A stretch of DNA of 64,000 nt from Ecdyonurus torrentis. Lineage: Eukaryota > Arthropoda > Insecta > Ephemeroptera > Heptageniidae. Made by a program: the position numbers and the translations under genes. Under the pieces are notes generated by a model. It was not told the DNA's origin and did no database searches. It saw only the letters and a list, made by a program, of their open reading frames with translations. The number at the start of each line of letters is the position of its first letter. The first letter of the stretch is position 1. Location of the stretch: NCBI GenBank assembly GCA_949318235.1, contig OX439137.1, positions 24,706,922-24,770,921 on the forward strand. The letters run 5' to 3'. Positions 13,236 to 25,490 of the stretch are shown in pieces.

Positions 13236-14019
13236 TGTGTGTTACTAACTGACTTAAGAACAGAAACATAATCCGACTTGAAACTGAAAGTGTCAAATTC
13301 AAATCTTGTCTTGATTTTTTTTCCTGCCCATAACACTTTCGCTTATTTTTCAAATTCAAGGTCATTATATAGGGCATTGATCTTTATAAGTTCAAGAACC
13401 TTTTTTTTTCTTCTTTTTTTTTTACATAATGTCGACGTGATTTTTAAGTAATCAATCAATATATAATTTAAATCGATCTATTATGCAAATTTTTTAAGTT
13501 AAAAAAAATGATATTTACATTTAAAAACTCTTTTGTAACTGATACTGTTAATGGCTGTTTTTAGTATACTTTACATGAGATTGGAACGAGATGCTTTAAA
13601 TAAAAATGTTAATTTATGTATTTTCTGTTCCCCCCCCCCCCCCTCATATATGATATACGAACGACTAAAATAGAATGGAATAGATATAGATAGAGTTTGT
13701 CTATTAATTGATGGAAATTGATTTCATTAATTATTTTTCTTGGAATTACGATTTTATATCAAATTGTTAATATAAATTTAAAATATAGCTTTAAAATAGG
13801 ATAGAGAACTTTACATAATAAGTCAAGGGCCATTAGATTGATCACTGGCAAGGGTTAATTTGAGTTTTTTTAATTTGAAGTTCTCACAACAGAATCTTTA
13901 AAACACGTTGAATCGCACATTAATAATATGAAGTAAAAAGCCCAAATGAAAACGAGCGTCAGTTTAAGTAACAAGGAGAAAAATTGTTCATATAGTTGAC
14001 TTCATATAAGAGGATATGG

Positions 14020-14313
14020 ATGGATATGTGCGCATGACGTCATTCTGAATGCTTTTCGATGCTCTTCTTGAGCAATGAATAAAATTGCTATAAGCATCTA
14101 GGACAAACGTATATTTTTGATATTTTCTTTGGAAAATAAGCTCTTTTTTTTATTGCTATTTTTCTTGCATACTTGAACCTGTTAACAGCATCAATGCTCT
14201 CAAAAATATTTTGAAGTATTTATAAACTGGCAAAATGAGTTATTTTCCTATACTGGCTCTATTATTTAGCGCTCACATATGGCATCGACTTTAACATGAA
14301 TGAAACCACCCTA
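14020..14313 (+). mobile_element. Family A MITE, copy 4
   Basis: The left end is degraded (GGATATGTGCGCATGACG); the right end is GAAACCACCCTA. TGACGTCA is at 14035-14042. The interior matches the family throughout. Confidence 0.85.
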
Positions 14314-14806
14314 TAGAATAAAGAGATATAATATCCAGGATGTTTCAGGACTATAGGGAAAAAATCTCTACTGAGGGTCTGTTTTATACTTAAATATAAC
14401 CAGTACCTTGGATCATGTCTATTAAATAACTTTATAAAACGAATGATATTTTTGTTGAACTCTACGCATGTATCATGTATACACGCCGGCCATAATTAAT
14501 TACTTTTACTAATTATTCTAGCGCTTCCTTAAGCAACCTTTGTTTACTGCAACATAATTTATGCATTTTATGTTTATGCTATACTGCATATTAAATATAT
14601 TTTATAGAATACGTATTGTATTGCATAACACAATTATTTTATGTTGTTCTAATTTAGCAACAATTATAAGTTTGCAGTAACGAAATCAATGAAGCATTTG
14701 TATTATTAATTATTTTAACAGCTTCATTTAAAATATTATTTAAAAAATTATTTTTCCTTTTTTTACGCCATTTATGAAAATTCCTCTTTAATAACTTCAT
14801 TTAATT

Positions 14807-14907
<101 letters not shown>

Positions 14908-15813
14908 CCAACCGACGCCAACATTTGGACTTTTCTGTTTCAGAGAATATTGCAGACGATTTTGTTCAAGGTCTTTTTAACATCAAACAACAGACAGCGG
15001 TGCACCCTTGATTTTCAAGTTTCGTCATCCATAACATTTTTATTTTATTAATTTATAAATGAAAAATGTTGGTTAGATTTTTAACATTACAATCATGAAA
15101 TGGAATGTGACTCCTTTAATTTTATATGACACTTTTCTTTTTCACACTTTTGTTTTACCATTCCTTACATATTTTACATTTTATTCTACCTAGTATTTTT
15201 TTTTTACCTAATATTACTGCTGTCTTGAAAAGTTATTATAATAATTTAAAATTATATCATTAAATTAAAAAAAAAATCATGTTTCATGCACATTTTAACG
15301 TCTAAAATAAAATAGATAGCTGATTTAATTTTACTTGAAATAATAATAATAATAATAAAAAAAATGTAACGAGTTTTAAGAAGATAATTGGTAAGTGTTG
15401 ACATAACATAAAATCAGATAAGTTTATAGTGGGCAATGTCAAAATATTACCCTCCATCCATCATAGTCGTCGTATGACATAACTTGTTTTTTTATCTGAT
15501 TGAGTAACTCTTCAATTGCAGTCCTCAGCTTGTTAGCCCTATAATGACAACAGTTGTTTCAGTTTTGGAGCTCCATTTCACTTTTATTATTATTTTACTT
15601 TTAATAGACCAGTGTTACTGCTGTTAGTTTGTTGATAAAAAATATAGGCCAACATAGAAAAAAACTATTTAACTTGATCTATTTTAAAAATAAAAACAGA
15701 GGTGTCTTTCTTCAGCTAACAGGTACCAATCAGCCTGCAAAAAATTGCAGAAAATAGCCAATTTTTGGAAAAACACTTATGTTTTACACGAAAAGAATGT
15801 ATAATTTCTTCTA

Positions 15814-16030
15814 TAGGGTGTGTGCGTATGACGTCATTCTGAATGCTTTTCGATGCTCTTCTTGAGCAATGAATAACATTGCTCAGCATAGGACAAACGT
15901 AGTTTTTGGCTATTTTCTTTGGAAAAATATCAATTTTTATATTATTATTATTTTTCATTTTCCCATACCGGCCCATGCTATTTAGCGCTCACTTATGGCG
16001 TCGACTTTAACATAAATGAAACCACCTGAT
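15814..16030 (+). mobile_element. Family A MITE, copy 5 (internally deleted)
   Basis: The left end is TAGGGTGTGTGCGTATGACG; TGACGTCA is at 15829-15836. The right end reads CCACCTGATAGGG and runs straight into copy 6. About 80 bases of the interior are missing compared with copies 2 to 4. Confidence 0.85.
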
Positions 16031-16250
16031 AGGGTGCATGCGTATGACATATCATATTAAATGCACTTCAACGCCATACTAGAGCAATGAATAACATTGT
16101 TCAGCATAACAAACGTGGTTTTTGGATAGTTTCTTTGGAAAATAAGTTAATTATTTTTTATTATTATTATTTTTTCATGTATATTTCTTGTATATAATTA
16201 AAAACCTAATTCAACCTGTTAACAGCATCAATGTTCTCAATTATATTTTG
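16029..16250 (+). mobile_element. Family A MITE, copy 6 (truncated at the right)
   Basis: Starts ATAGGGTGCATGCGTATGAC directly at the end of copy 5 and follows the family to CATCAATGTTCTCAA, then ends. Two copies abut head to tail. Confidence 0.75.
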
Positions 16251-16931
16251 CTTTATATATATAATATAAAAAAATACAATTTGTGCGTTTCATCTTTAAA
16301 AAGAACATGTTGTTTTATGTTGTCTATGGCCTTAAAATTAAAACGATAGTACTAATGAATTAAAATTATGAATGATAATGAAGCAGAAGCATTACAGTGC
16401 GCAAATTTGTATGTTTCATTTCCATATTTCCATAACTTAAAAAAAAAAAAAAAAAAAAAAATATCCTCCTACAGTCACATCACATAAACAAATATTTAAA
16501 ATTATATAGGACCTTAAAAAAATCAAATATCCTCAGGCAAAACCAATTGACCAACTGCCTTCATAAACTATATAAACGATCGAAATAAATAAGTAAATAA
16601 TTACTATATGTCTGCAAATCATAAAAGTAAACATATCGTATTTATAGATCTTAAATTTGATAAGAAAAAAAAAAACTTTATACTGTCTAAATATATTAAA
16701 ATTAGTAAACAAAGTAGTTAAATTTAAATAATTATAAGTTTTAACTTTATAATATTATTCAATTATTATAGTTAAAATTGAAAGTTTATAAATTTATTGT
16801 TGTAGTTATATAGTTCCGCCTATAAGGATAATTATTATTCAAATATTGAATATTAATGGTTATTATGTTTATTTCAAGGTAACGATCTTTTTAGAGATGG
16901 TTTTAATATGTTCCTGTATACAAACGTAGGT

Positions 16932-16980
16932 TGTATATACTGTAGTATATACATTTATTTTTTAATTAGGTCCTTCAGAA

Positions 16981-17038
<58 letters not shown>

Positions 17039-17094
17039 AATAAATTTCTGAAGGACCTAATTAAAAAATAAATGTATATACTACAGTATATACA
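16932..17094. repeat. Perfect 54-bp inverted repeat around a (TA)n core
   Basis: Positions 16932-16985 and 17041-17094 are exact reverse complements over 54 bases. Between them are 55 bases of nearly pure (TA)n, which also pair with themselves. Within each arm TATATACTGTAGTATATA is itself palindromic. The whole could extrude as a cruciform. Confidence 0.95.
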
Positions 17095-17144
17095 AAAAGA
17101 AATAGGGGCTAAGGGAATTTAAAACTGATACTAAACAATAAACA

Positions 17145-17256
<112 letters not shown>

Positions 17257-17436
17257 ACACAATTGTGATATTACCATTTAAATCCCTCTCGTGTTTTTCT
17301 CACATAGAAAACATTGCAATAAATTGAGCGCAAGTTTTTGAGTGGTAAAAAAATATTATGAAAAACGTGTGTATATCAAATTATATACTGCATAGTGCAT
17401 AGAGAATATTTTCCTAAAATAATCCAAAGTTGATAC

Positions 17437-17778
17437 TAAAAGTCATAGACCACATAAAATATCATGTGCTTTTTAATGAATAAACACAAAATGGGATCTT
17501 CAAAACTGATGACAATTTTTACAAGAATGTTAATGTAGCCCCACGAGAGAACGTGAAAAAACTGTAAAGTATGCAATTTGCGTGAAAATTCATGTTTATG
17601 ACGTCAGAAACATTCAAATAATAGTATGAAAATGTTGTGCGAGTTGCGTAAATCGAATTTTCTGATCACAGCTACGTGGCTACTGTTTGGTTTTGAGAGA
17701 AACTAAAGTTATTTATCTAAATCCCATCAAGTGTTTTGTGATATAAATGCTTCTGTTTTTCTCTGGTCTATTCCTTAA
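17437..17778 (+). mobile_element. Family B element, copy 1 (TTAA type)
   Basis: Runs from AAGTCATAGACCACATAAAA to GGTCTATTCCTTAAAG. The interior has AGCCCCACGAGAGAACGTG, AACTGTAAAGTATGCAATTT and TTTATGACGTCAGAAAC; TGACGTCA is at 17599-17606. There is no coding capacity. Better-preserved copies show TTAA at both ends. Confidence 0.85.
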
Positions 17779-17858
17779 AGATTAAATTATAAAATGTTTA
17801 CTTTGCCAGTGCATTGCATGGGTACTGTCAACTAAAGTGAAACAGTTAAAGTGACTGT

Positions 17859-17950
17859 CCATACCACACAACATGTTGTTCTTTTAATTCATCAAACACA
17901 AAATGGGACAACCAAAAGCGCATGCTCAATTTTTACTAGTACCCAAATGC
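17859..17950 (+). mobile_element. Fragment related to family B
   Basis: CACAACATGTTGTTCTTTTA and CATCAAACACAAAATGGGA match the left part of the 63.6-kb family B copy. The rest is missing. Confidence 0.5.
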
Positions 17951-17999
17951 AACCACTTTATGTAAGGATTTCTAAGACCTTCAGGTGTAAAACTATATA

Positions 18000-19285
18000 A
18001 ATTTAAGTGAAAAGAAACTTAACTTAAATTTAAAATTCTAGTTATTAAATTAACAAACTTTAATTCAAAATTATCAAATAATTATTAATATAATTTTCAT
18101 GCTATATTATTGATGTTTTACTAACAAAAATTGTAACTGACTGTACTGTTAAACAGTTGGGTTAAATTGAGAGCCTGATTTCGCCCAATAAAAAGCCGTT
18201 AATTATTATTATTAAAACCTACGTGCTTTAGTGAATCGTACTGTAGGCTACGTCCGAAGAGAGCCATTAATTGTTTTACAAATTATAAAATTATATTTTT
18301 ACTTATATAAAGTTTAACAATATTATTGTTGTTGTGGTAGTTATTTTACACACACGCCCTCTATCTTTAATGCAACATATTTAGGACTACACCGTTTTGT
18401 TGATACCTCACTCATGTATATTCTATTTTCCTTTCTTATTTTAAGTACAGTACTCATGATTATGATAATATATTTTACTATATAAGTGCAGTGCGTGTTA
18501 TTTCAAAAGAATTAATAGCATTGCAATTTAAGTGACAGTTTTTGAATCGTAGAATATTTTATTAAATGAAATTGTATAATATGAGTGCAAATAAATTAAT
18601 ATTGAATACTGAAGACTTTTGCGGTTCCTTATAAATTTGTATTAATGTTTCATTTTTTTAAATCCATAATTACAGCCAAAACTTGAACATATCAACCCAT
18701 ATTAAGAACCAGAATTTTATTCATTTTTTTTAAAAATATATAATATTGAGTATCTCACATTTCAAGTAGATTAGGAGTATCGATAGCAAAAAAAAATTTA
18801 AAAAATTCAAACCAGAGAGTGAAGTAGAGAGAGTGAGAGGAGAGACACACACATACACACACGGAGAGAGAGACAGAGAGAGAGATACAGAGAGAAACAG
18901 AGAGAGAGAGAGAGAGAGAGAATCTGTCAGTATATAAAAATTTAAACTATTTTATGCTAATATGATACAACATTTCATTTCTACGTTTAGTTCTAAATGT
19001 ATTAAATAAAAAATAATAAAGTATATCTAAAAATTATCAGATTAAAAATAAAAATCGTTACTTTTTTGTGGTTGTTATTTAATCCAGAGAAATAATCCCT
19101 TTTGGTCGGCAATAAAATGATCCTAAGACTTCTATATAAAAAATTATGGTTATGCTACTTTTTGGATACACACCAAAGTTCAAGGTGGCTTATATAACAA
19201 GTCAAAGAAAAACCAATAATAATTAAGCACTGTAATTTACAGAAAACAAATACCATATTTAGGTGTTTTTACAAAATATACATAT
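18000..19285. other. Gene-free stretch
   Basis: AT-rich. It contains a GA/CA-rich patch at about 18815-18920 with mixed GAGA and ACAC tracts. Nothing exon-like was seen. Confidence 0.5.
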
Positions 19286-19496
19286 TCAATGGAGGTTATC
19301 GGTGTAAAAAAATGCTTTAAAATGACTTTGGCGTAAAAGTATGTCTATTTGTCATTTAAATTTCTCCGAAATCGGTGGAGTAGTTTTCTCAAAAATTGCA
19401 AAAAACGTGTTTTTCCCCATAATCGTAATGTTAAATTAGGGGACCCTTAGCTTTCCCCGCATCTCCCCGCGCGCTAAACCGATAACCTCCAATGAA
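19286..19496. mobile_element. Inverted-repeat element, family F, copy 1
   Basis: The ends TTCAATGGAGGTTATCGGT and ACCGATAACCTCCAATGAAA are inverted repeats of about 20 bp. The interior includes GTTTTCTCAAAAATTGCAAA and GGGACCCTTAGC. A second copy lies in an intron of the DM9 gene. Confidence 0.8.
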
Positions 19497-19606
19497 ATAA
19501 TTACGCACAAAATAGAGCATTTATCAATTTCAAATTATTTGAAGTCCACAGAAGTATAACTATTTGCATTTTGTAAATTTAAATTAATTTTCCTTAATTT
19601 TTCAAT

Positions 19607-19639
<33 letters not shown>

Positions 19640-20092
19640 GTAATAATTAAGATATAGTTTTTTTCCCTACAACAGAAGCTCTATATTTTTAGACATGCAT
19701 GGAAAAATTCAACTTCACAAATCCAGATACCAATCTATTAAAAATCACATTAAAAATTTACATATCATATAAACTGTCACAAAAGTTATCAAAAAAGCAT
19801 ATAAACACTTAAAATTTTTTACAATGTTTCATTTCTTAAAAAAAAATTATATGACTTTGATTTCACATTCAAATATAGGGAGGTTACTCACCCTTCTCAT
19901 ATTTTTTATGTATAGTATTTTTTTTTATCGACCTTGAAAATTAAACCCATCCCTCCTGTTTTATATATATATATATTTTCTTATTAGCTTAAAAGTACAA
20001 TTTCGTGTTAGTTGATGTCGCATCTTATTATGCCGTCAGCACCCACCTAAACGGCAATCCATCATTGGTGGACCACAAGTAGTATATAAGCT

Positions 20093-20099
20093 GTGGTTC
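20093..20099 (+). promoter_or_regulatory. TATA box of the chitin-binding/DM9 gene
   Basis: TATATAA starts 34 bases upstream of the ATG. With the usual spacing of about 30 bases, transcription would start near 20118-20124, leaving a 5' UTR of only a few to about 15 bases. Confidence 0.6.
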
Positions 20100-20126
20100 C
20101 TCCCAAAATTCTGCACACTCTCAAAC

Positions 20127-20299
20127 ATGTTGTTACTTCGTACTTTAGTTGTGTCTACTTGTGTGATTCTCACACTAGCTCTTAAAACTCCACCTCGTAC
20201 TTTAAATATTAGAGGTGCAAGTTTAACACCTGTTGAAATTGCTTATGTTGAAAATAAGGCAAGAAAAATTGGGCAAACTGATGCTCAAGCTCTTTACAA
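20127..20299 (+). CDS. DM9 gene exon 1: signal peptide
   Basis: The ATG is the first after the TATA box and begins a clear signal peptide. The donor is AA|GTAAGT and the exon ends two bases into the codon for Lys58. Confidence 0.9.
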
Positions 20300-23200
20300 G
20301 TAAGTTATTTTATTTATTTATTATTTTTAATGAGGTTTGAGTATAAATACATAGACTTTTTTTTGGTTGCATATTCTAAAAGAGCCTAATTTTGTATTTT
20401 TTTTTCTCACGCTAGTTTTTTTTTTTTTTTTTTTAAAGTTGCAGTTACAGTCAATTAAATTGCAAACTAATACGGGGAGTGAAAAATAGCTTCGTCAAAA
20501 TTTTGTTAATTTCAAAAATCTAGGAAAATCTAACGTAAAAACTTATAATAATAATAATATAATTTTTTCAAAAATGCTATAAAAATATTTTTTATGATGA
20601 GGCCACTCGGACTTATAATTGACGCCTTGCAGTAAAAGCTTTCATTTTTGCAAACATAATGGTAACGTACGTTATTTTCTCGCTAATTTTCTTTATGAAT
20701 TTGATTATAAAGCTATCAAATTTTTTGTTAAAAAATATTGAAATATTTTCTAATGCAAATATAATTCATTTCAGATAATTTTTAGCTTTCCTAGTTTATT
20801 TATACAATTAATATTTAAGTATACGGTATATTGTCATGAAATTGTGAGATTTAATATTCAGTGATTAATATATAAATGAAACAATACTTCTTTTTTATTA
20901 CTTTTGTGTAGTAAAAAAATAAAATAAAATATTTTTTTTTGCACTTTTTCTAAATTTTCATTGCTATATAATTAATATAATTCAAAATGGAAGTACGATG
21001 CGCCATTGCTATAAATAAATAAATTCTATTTTTCAAATTATAATATTTATTTGCGTAATATTTGCAACCACTGCAGTTTTCTGATTAGTTACATGGTTCG
21101 TTCACACAGAGTAACATTTTCAGTGTATAATATATTTTATTGCATGCAAATTCACTTTAAAATTGAATGCAGTAAAATTTATTTCACTCTGAAAAAAAGT
21201 GCATAATGTGAACAGCCCTTAACTCATATTACCTTACAAGTGCTTTTGCACATTTTTTTTTTCATCACAAATTTAGCTTATTTAAATACATTAGATGAGC
21301 TTTATCATTCGGAGTCGCCGAACTTAAGCGCCTGTTAGTTAGGCAACTTTTGCAGCATATGCAGTAGTAGGTGGTTTATTACAGTTTATAGAGTTTAATA
21401 AAATACATTAGCTGGGGTTTCATACTGGAAACCAAGATTTGAAAGTAAAATGTATCATATTTAAATATTATTTATTTATTGGCAATGACAAAGTCCATAA
21501 AAAAAATATTAAAATCACGCAAAATTAACTGTTAGAAATTTACAATTAAAATCATGATTTTTCCATAAAATAGAAAATAGTGTAGGATTATGGAAATTCC
21601 TACTTACTTCTATTTTATTGGTAAAATTGGTTAATTTATCCTATGAGAGTATAATGTAGCGATCATAGAACTAATTTTATCTGATAATTAAAAGGAAAAT
21701 AATAATTTCAACATTCCAAAAATCAGTATAATAATTGAAGCAATAAGGAAAAAACGTATATAATTGATACAATACCACTTTTTTTGTTCCACAGGGCCGA
21801 GTATGACGAACGTATTCGCTCTGAGTTGAATGGAACATCAGAACTTCTTCGTATTGAAGCTACAACATACGCTCCACGTCCTACCACCTCTATGCCACAA
21901 TCCAGACTCCGAGCACTTTGTACTACACCTCGTGGTAAATTCTCACATCCACTCGATTGTCGTAAATACGTTGACTGTTGGGATGGACGTGTATTAGAGA
22001 AACGTTGTCCCAATGATCTTGTCTTCAGTGATTTACCTGGAGAGTTCTGTGATTATCTGGAGTACGTTGATTGTGGTACCAGACCTGTTTTAATTGATTC
22101 TAATGAGATAATTGCCTCTGGAGGTAATCAAGTGGCACCTGCAGGATTACCATTCATACAACCACCAGTTGCTACTCCTACTCAACCTCCTCCACCACCA
22201 CCACCTACTGCTCCACCAGGTAAGATATATAACGTACTTATATTTACGCATCTTTAAGTCAATCTTTCATCATAAATTGAATTAAATTAAATAATCGTCT
22301 TTATTCATAAAAGCTTGGAAAAAAATATCTATTTGTGAAAGGTTTGAGGATTAAGCCTGACTCATAATCTCATACTCACTCATTTAACAAAGAAGGTATA
22401 CTGTATAATAGAGTAGAGCCCTTAAATTTGTGTTTTATAGGAGACTAGAAAATATATGTTTTAAAATTAAATTAATTTTAACTGCTCATATACCTGTCAA
22501 AATGTTAGGAACATTATGGTCAACTTGACTTTATTGTAGCTGTGAAAGAAAGAAAAAAAAATACTGCTTATATCAAAATTCTATCCACACACTCTATGTG
22601 TCTGAAACCCTATTTATAATACATGCAAATTCATACGAAAGAAGAAAATAAAAGAGTTTATCGTTGGTACTTCTATTTTTCTTAAAGCTGATTGCCATGC
22701 GCATGCATTTAATACAAAATATGAAGTTTTATATTGATATCAGAAGATTTATTAAATGGAGACTATCTGTTAAAAAAATTCTCAAAACATTTCTATGGCT
22801 TAAAAAACCTAAAGGTATATATGTCTAGTATTTCTCATTTAAATGTCTCCGGTATCAGTAGAATAGTTTTCTCAAAAATTGCAAAAAAATATAAATAAAT
22901 AAAATAATAATAATAATAATAAAATATAACGTGTTTTTTCCTTTTTTCCCATAAGCTAAGGGACCCTTAGCTTCCCCCGCGCGCTAAACTGATAATTTCC
23001 ATTCATAAAAATATTGAAGTAATGGTTATTTATATGTTATTAATTTTTACAGCACCTCTATTCAAGTGGACGTCCGCTTCTAATGGAGTATTCCCTGCAA
23101 ATGCCGTATCTGCCGGTGGAATAATTACTGGACCTAGTGCAAATGATAGAACTATTTTTATTGGTAGAGCGTTACTTGATGGACATATAATACCTTGTAC

Positions 23201-24813
23201 TGTGAGGTTTGGACAGCAAGGTTGCAGCGTTGCCTGGGGTAACCGGGAAGTACTCTATAAGGAATATGACGTAAGTATAATGTTATCCTTTAGAGAGAGA
23301 GAGAGAGAGAGAGATAGAAGAGTTTATTTAAATAGTGAATTTCACGAATTCAAATTTACATTTTAATGACGTGTTCACATGAAGAAACATTTGAATTGTG
23401 CGCAATAAACTTATAGTTTCATATAAAATTTATTTCACTTTAAAAATATTGCTCCGTGTTAACAGGACTTTGAAATAGACATACGGTGAAGTTTTTACCT
23501 TTAGATTTTGGACATACAACGCAGATTTTAATTTTTTGTAAAGAAAAATTGTTACTTTTTTTAGGTAAGAAATAAGCGATAAGTGCTTATTTATACGTTG
23601 CATACACTGTTAATATTTCTCAGCTCTACGAATCAATTAAAAATAAATAAATAACGTGCACTTTTGCTTAAAAAAACTGTTAAAAATAAATTAATAAAAT
23701 TGATTGAAAGTATCAAAGAATTACATTATTAATAATAGTAAAATAAATAAAGACGATGATACAACTTTTAAAATGAGGATCATTAAAGAAAGAGATATTC
23801 CTAAAATTTATTTCAATTTATAATTTTGTAAATAATATTTTAGGTATATTAAAATGTTAAATAGAACTTGAAGAGTATTGTAATTGAAAATAAATTGAAG
23901 GTTAAAAGTTTCTTAAATAATAATTAAATAACAAACGTACTTCGATGCACATTAATTTAAAATTGTCATTACACAGGTACTTGAAGCAAGAAATCCTAGA
24001 TGGGTTGCTATGGATTCCAACAGCCCAATTCCCCCTAACGCATTTTCTACTGGCTTACTTGACCAGCCTACAGGAGTAATTAGAATGTACTCTGGTCGCG
24101 CAGCAATTGGAAATACTCTTTTGCCAGGATATGTAAGTTTTTAAATAAATGGAAAATAAATTATTATAAACTTTCGAAGTTTTAGGACTGAAAATAATAT
24201 ACTTATGCATCTTGAAGAGATACTGTCCTTTAAAAAAAAATCAAATAAAAAATGTTAAATTCATGAGATGGAACCATCATTCCATACACATATTATGACC
24301 CGCAACCCTTCTGTACCCTGTGGGATTCAAAAACTGTAAAGTACGCAACTTTAGGAATTTATAACGTCACGAATTCCGGGTCTGCAATAGAAATTGTAGC
24401 GCGGGTTTGTCTACTTTGCAAGTTTTCTTCCCAGTTTGTGAGAGTACTGAAGGGTTAAATCCACAATATGAGTATGTACTATGTATATAAAGAACCCTTC
24501 TCATGGTTTATCTTCTTCTTCTTCTTCTTTTTATATTTTTATTAAAACATTGCATATTGATATATAGGCAACTTAATTGCCAAGTTTTGAATGTGACCAC
24601 ATTAAAGAACACGTTACTTTATTTTGTAATACATTCATTAATTTAGATAAAATACATATAAAAAAAACGTATAGTAATTTTGAATCTGATAAATAATAAC
24701 ATCTAATTTTCATTTTATTTTTTCAGCTGACCGCATCAGACAAACGCCTTATACAAACAAAGGATGGCCAAACATATTTCACTGATAGATTTGAAATACT
24801 TCTTTTACTTTAA
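20127..24813 (+). CDS. Secreted chitin-binding type 2 (peritrophin A) plus DM9-repeat protein, five exons
   Basis: Exons 20127-20299, 21795-22219, 23053-23270, 23977-24132 and 24727-24813 join in frame (introns GT-AG; phases 2, 1, 0, 0) to give 352 residues. Residues 1 to about 19 form a hydrophobic signal peptide (MLLLRTLVVSTCVILTLAL). Residues 100-151 form one CBM14 domain with six Cys at 100, 113, 119, 129, 143 and 151. Residues about 179-203 are a Pro/Thr-rich linker. Residues 204 to 352 are DM9 (DUF3421) sequence: IFIGRALLDGHIIPCTV, GCSVAWGNREVLYKEYDVLE, then a second, weaker unit with MYSGRAAIGNTLLPG. DM9 proteins in other invertebrates bind mannose or respond to microbes. A role in binding chitin and glycans at the gut lining or cuticle is inferred. 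I know no name for this combination. Confidence 0.9.
21112..21220. mobile_element. Short inverted-repeat element, GTTCACA type
   Basis: GTTCACACAGAGTAACATTT at the left and GCATAATGTGAACAGCCCTT at the right form an imperfect inverted pair. It lies in intron 1 of the DM9 gene. Confidence 0.5.
21795..22219 (+). CDS. DM9 gene exon 2: chitin-binding domain and proline linker
   Basis: The acceptor is TTCCACAG and the donor GTAAGA. It encodes residues 58-199, including all six Cys of the CBM14 domain and a run of seven Pro. The antisense open frame over this exon is a shadow. Confidence 0.95.
22755..23005. mobile_element. Inverted-repeat element, family F, copy 2
   Basis: Shares GTTTTCTCAAAAATTGCAAA, GGGACCCTTAGCTT and CGCGCTAAACTGATAA with the copy at 19286-19496. 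The ends are more diverged, and a short ATA-rich array is inserted in the middle. It ends about 48 bp before exon 3 of the DM9 gene. Confidence 0.8.
23053..23270 (+). CDS. DM9 gene exon 3: first DM9 unit
   Basis: The acceptor is TTTTTACAG and the donor GTAAGT. It encodes PLFKWTSASNG through REVLYKEYD. The acceptor lies about 48 bp after a family F repeat. Confidence 0.93.
23370..23460. mobile_element. Short inverted-repeat element, GTTCACA type
   Basis: GTGTTCACATGAAGAAACAT at the left and GCTCCGTGTTAACAGGAC at the right. It resembles the 3424 and 21112 elements and is in intron 3 of the DM9 gene. Confidence 0.4.
23977..24132 (+). CDS. DM9 gene exon 4: start of second DM9 unit
   Basis: The acceptor is ATTACACAG and the donor GTAAGT, 52 codons, phase 0. 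It begins VLEARNPRWVAMDSN, completing the YxVL end of the first unit, and continues into SGRAAIGNTLLPGY. Confidence 0.92.
24296..24460. repeat. Inverted-repeat element in DM9 intron 4
   Basis: AACCCTTCTGTAC at 24304-24316 pairs with GTACTGAAGGGTT at 24444-24456. The interior AACTGTAAAGTACGCAA resembles part of family B and of the 37.8-kb element. Confidence 0.55.
24727..24813 (+). CDS. DM9 gene exon 5: C-terminus
   Basis: The acceptor is TTTTTTCAG, 28 codons and TAA at 24811-24813. It ends YFTDRFEILLLL. The second DM9 unit lacks the Cys-Gly-Cys-like centre of the first. Confidence 0.9.
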   Translation: MTASDKRLIQTKDGQTYFTDRFEILLLL

Positions 24814-25377
24814 AAATTTTACAGTGATAACTAGAATTTTTTTAAATTTTTTGAATTATTAGAATGAACGTATTGTTTTGTGATACCATTGATATATATA
24901 TTTTTAAATTGGTGCTTTAAATATGATTCTTTATAATTACGGTATTTTTTTTTAATACTTATATAATGTTATCACAAAAGTAGTATATGATTGTAAATGA
25001 ATGTAACAATTTTTTTCTTTGTAGACATGATGAGTCAGACAAAAAAATTAATTCGATCGCAATAGAATTCCTAATTTTCATAATTTTTTTTTCATTAATT
25101 CTGGCATGCAAATTTCATGATATAATATTAAAATTGGGCAATTAACCGCATTAAAAGTATTTCATTACCCATGTGATGTAATGTGTTATTCACCAATTTT
25201 TATTGATATATTTCCTTTAATAGATATACACAATTGTGCAAAATTCACTTCTTTGTATGCTTATAAGTTTGCTTGATGAATTTAAATAATAAAAAAAAAT
25301 ATTGATTTTTCTTTGAATCAATGTTAAGTATGTGAATGTGATTTTTGTAAAATTAAATATAGAATTTTAGCAATAAA
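24814..25377 (+). other. DM9 gene 3' UTR with candidate polyA signal
   Basis: AT-rich sequence after the stop codon. AATAAA at 25372-25377 is a likely signal; others nearby are possible. Confidence 0.5.
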
Positions 25378-25490
25378 AAGCAATTAAAATATAAAAAATA
25401 AATTATTTTATATTTAAACCTTCTCCTCTCGTACTCCAAATCCAAAAGCAATAAATTATATTTGCATTGAACGATACGATAACTATGTTA

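Noticed and set aside
21723..22013. 96-codon antisense frame over DM9 exon 2
   Set aside because: It overlaps a clear CBM14 coding exon on the other strand and has no domain of its own.
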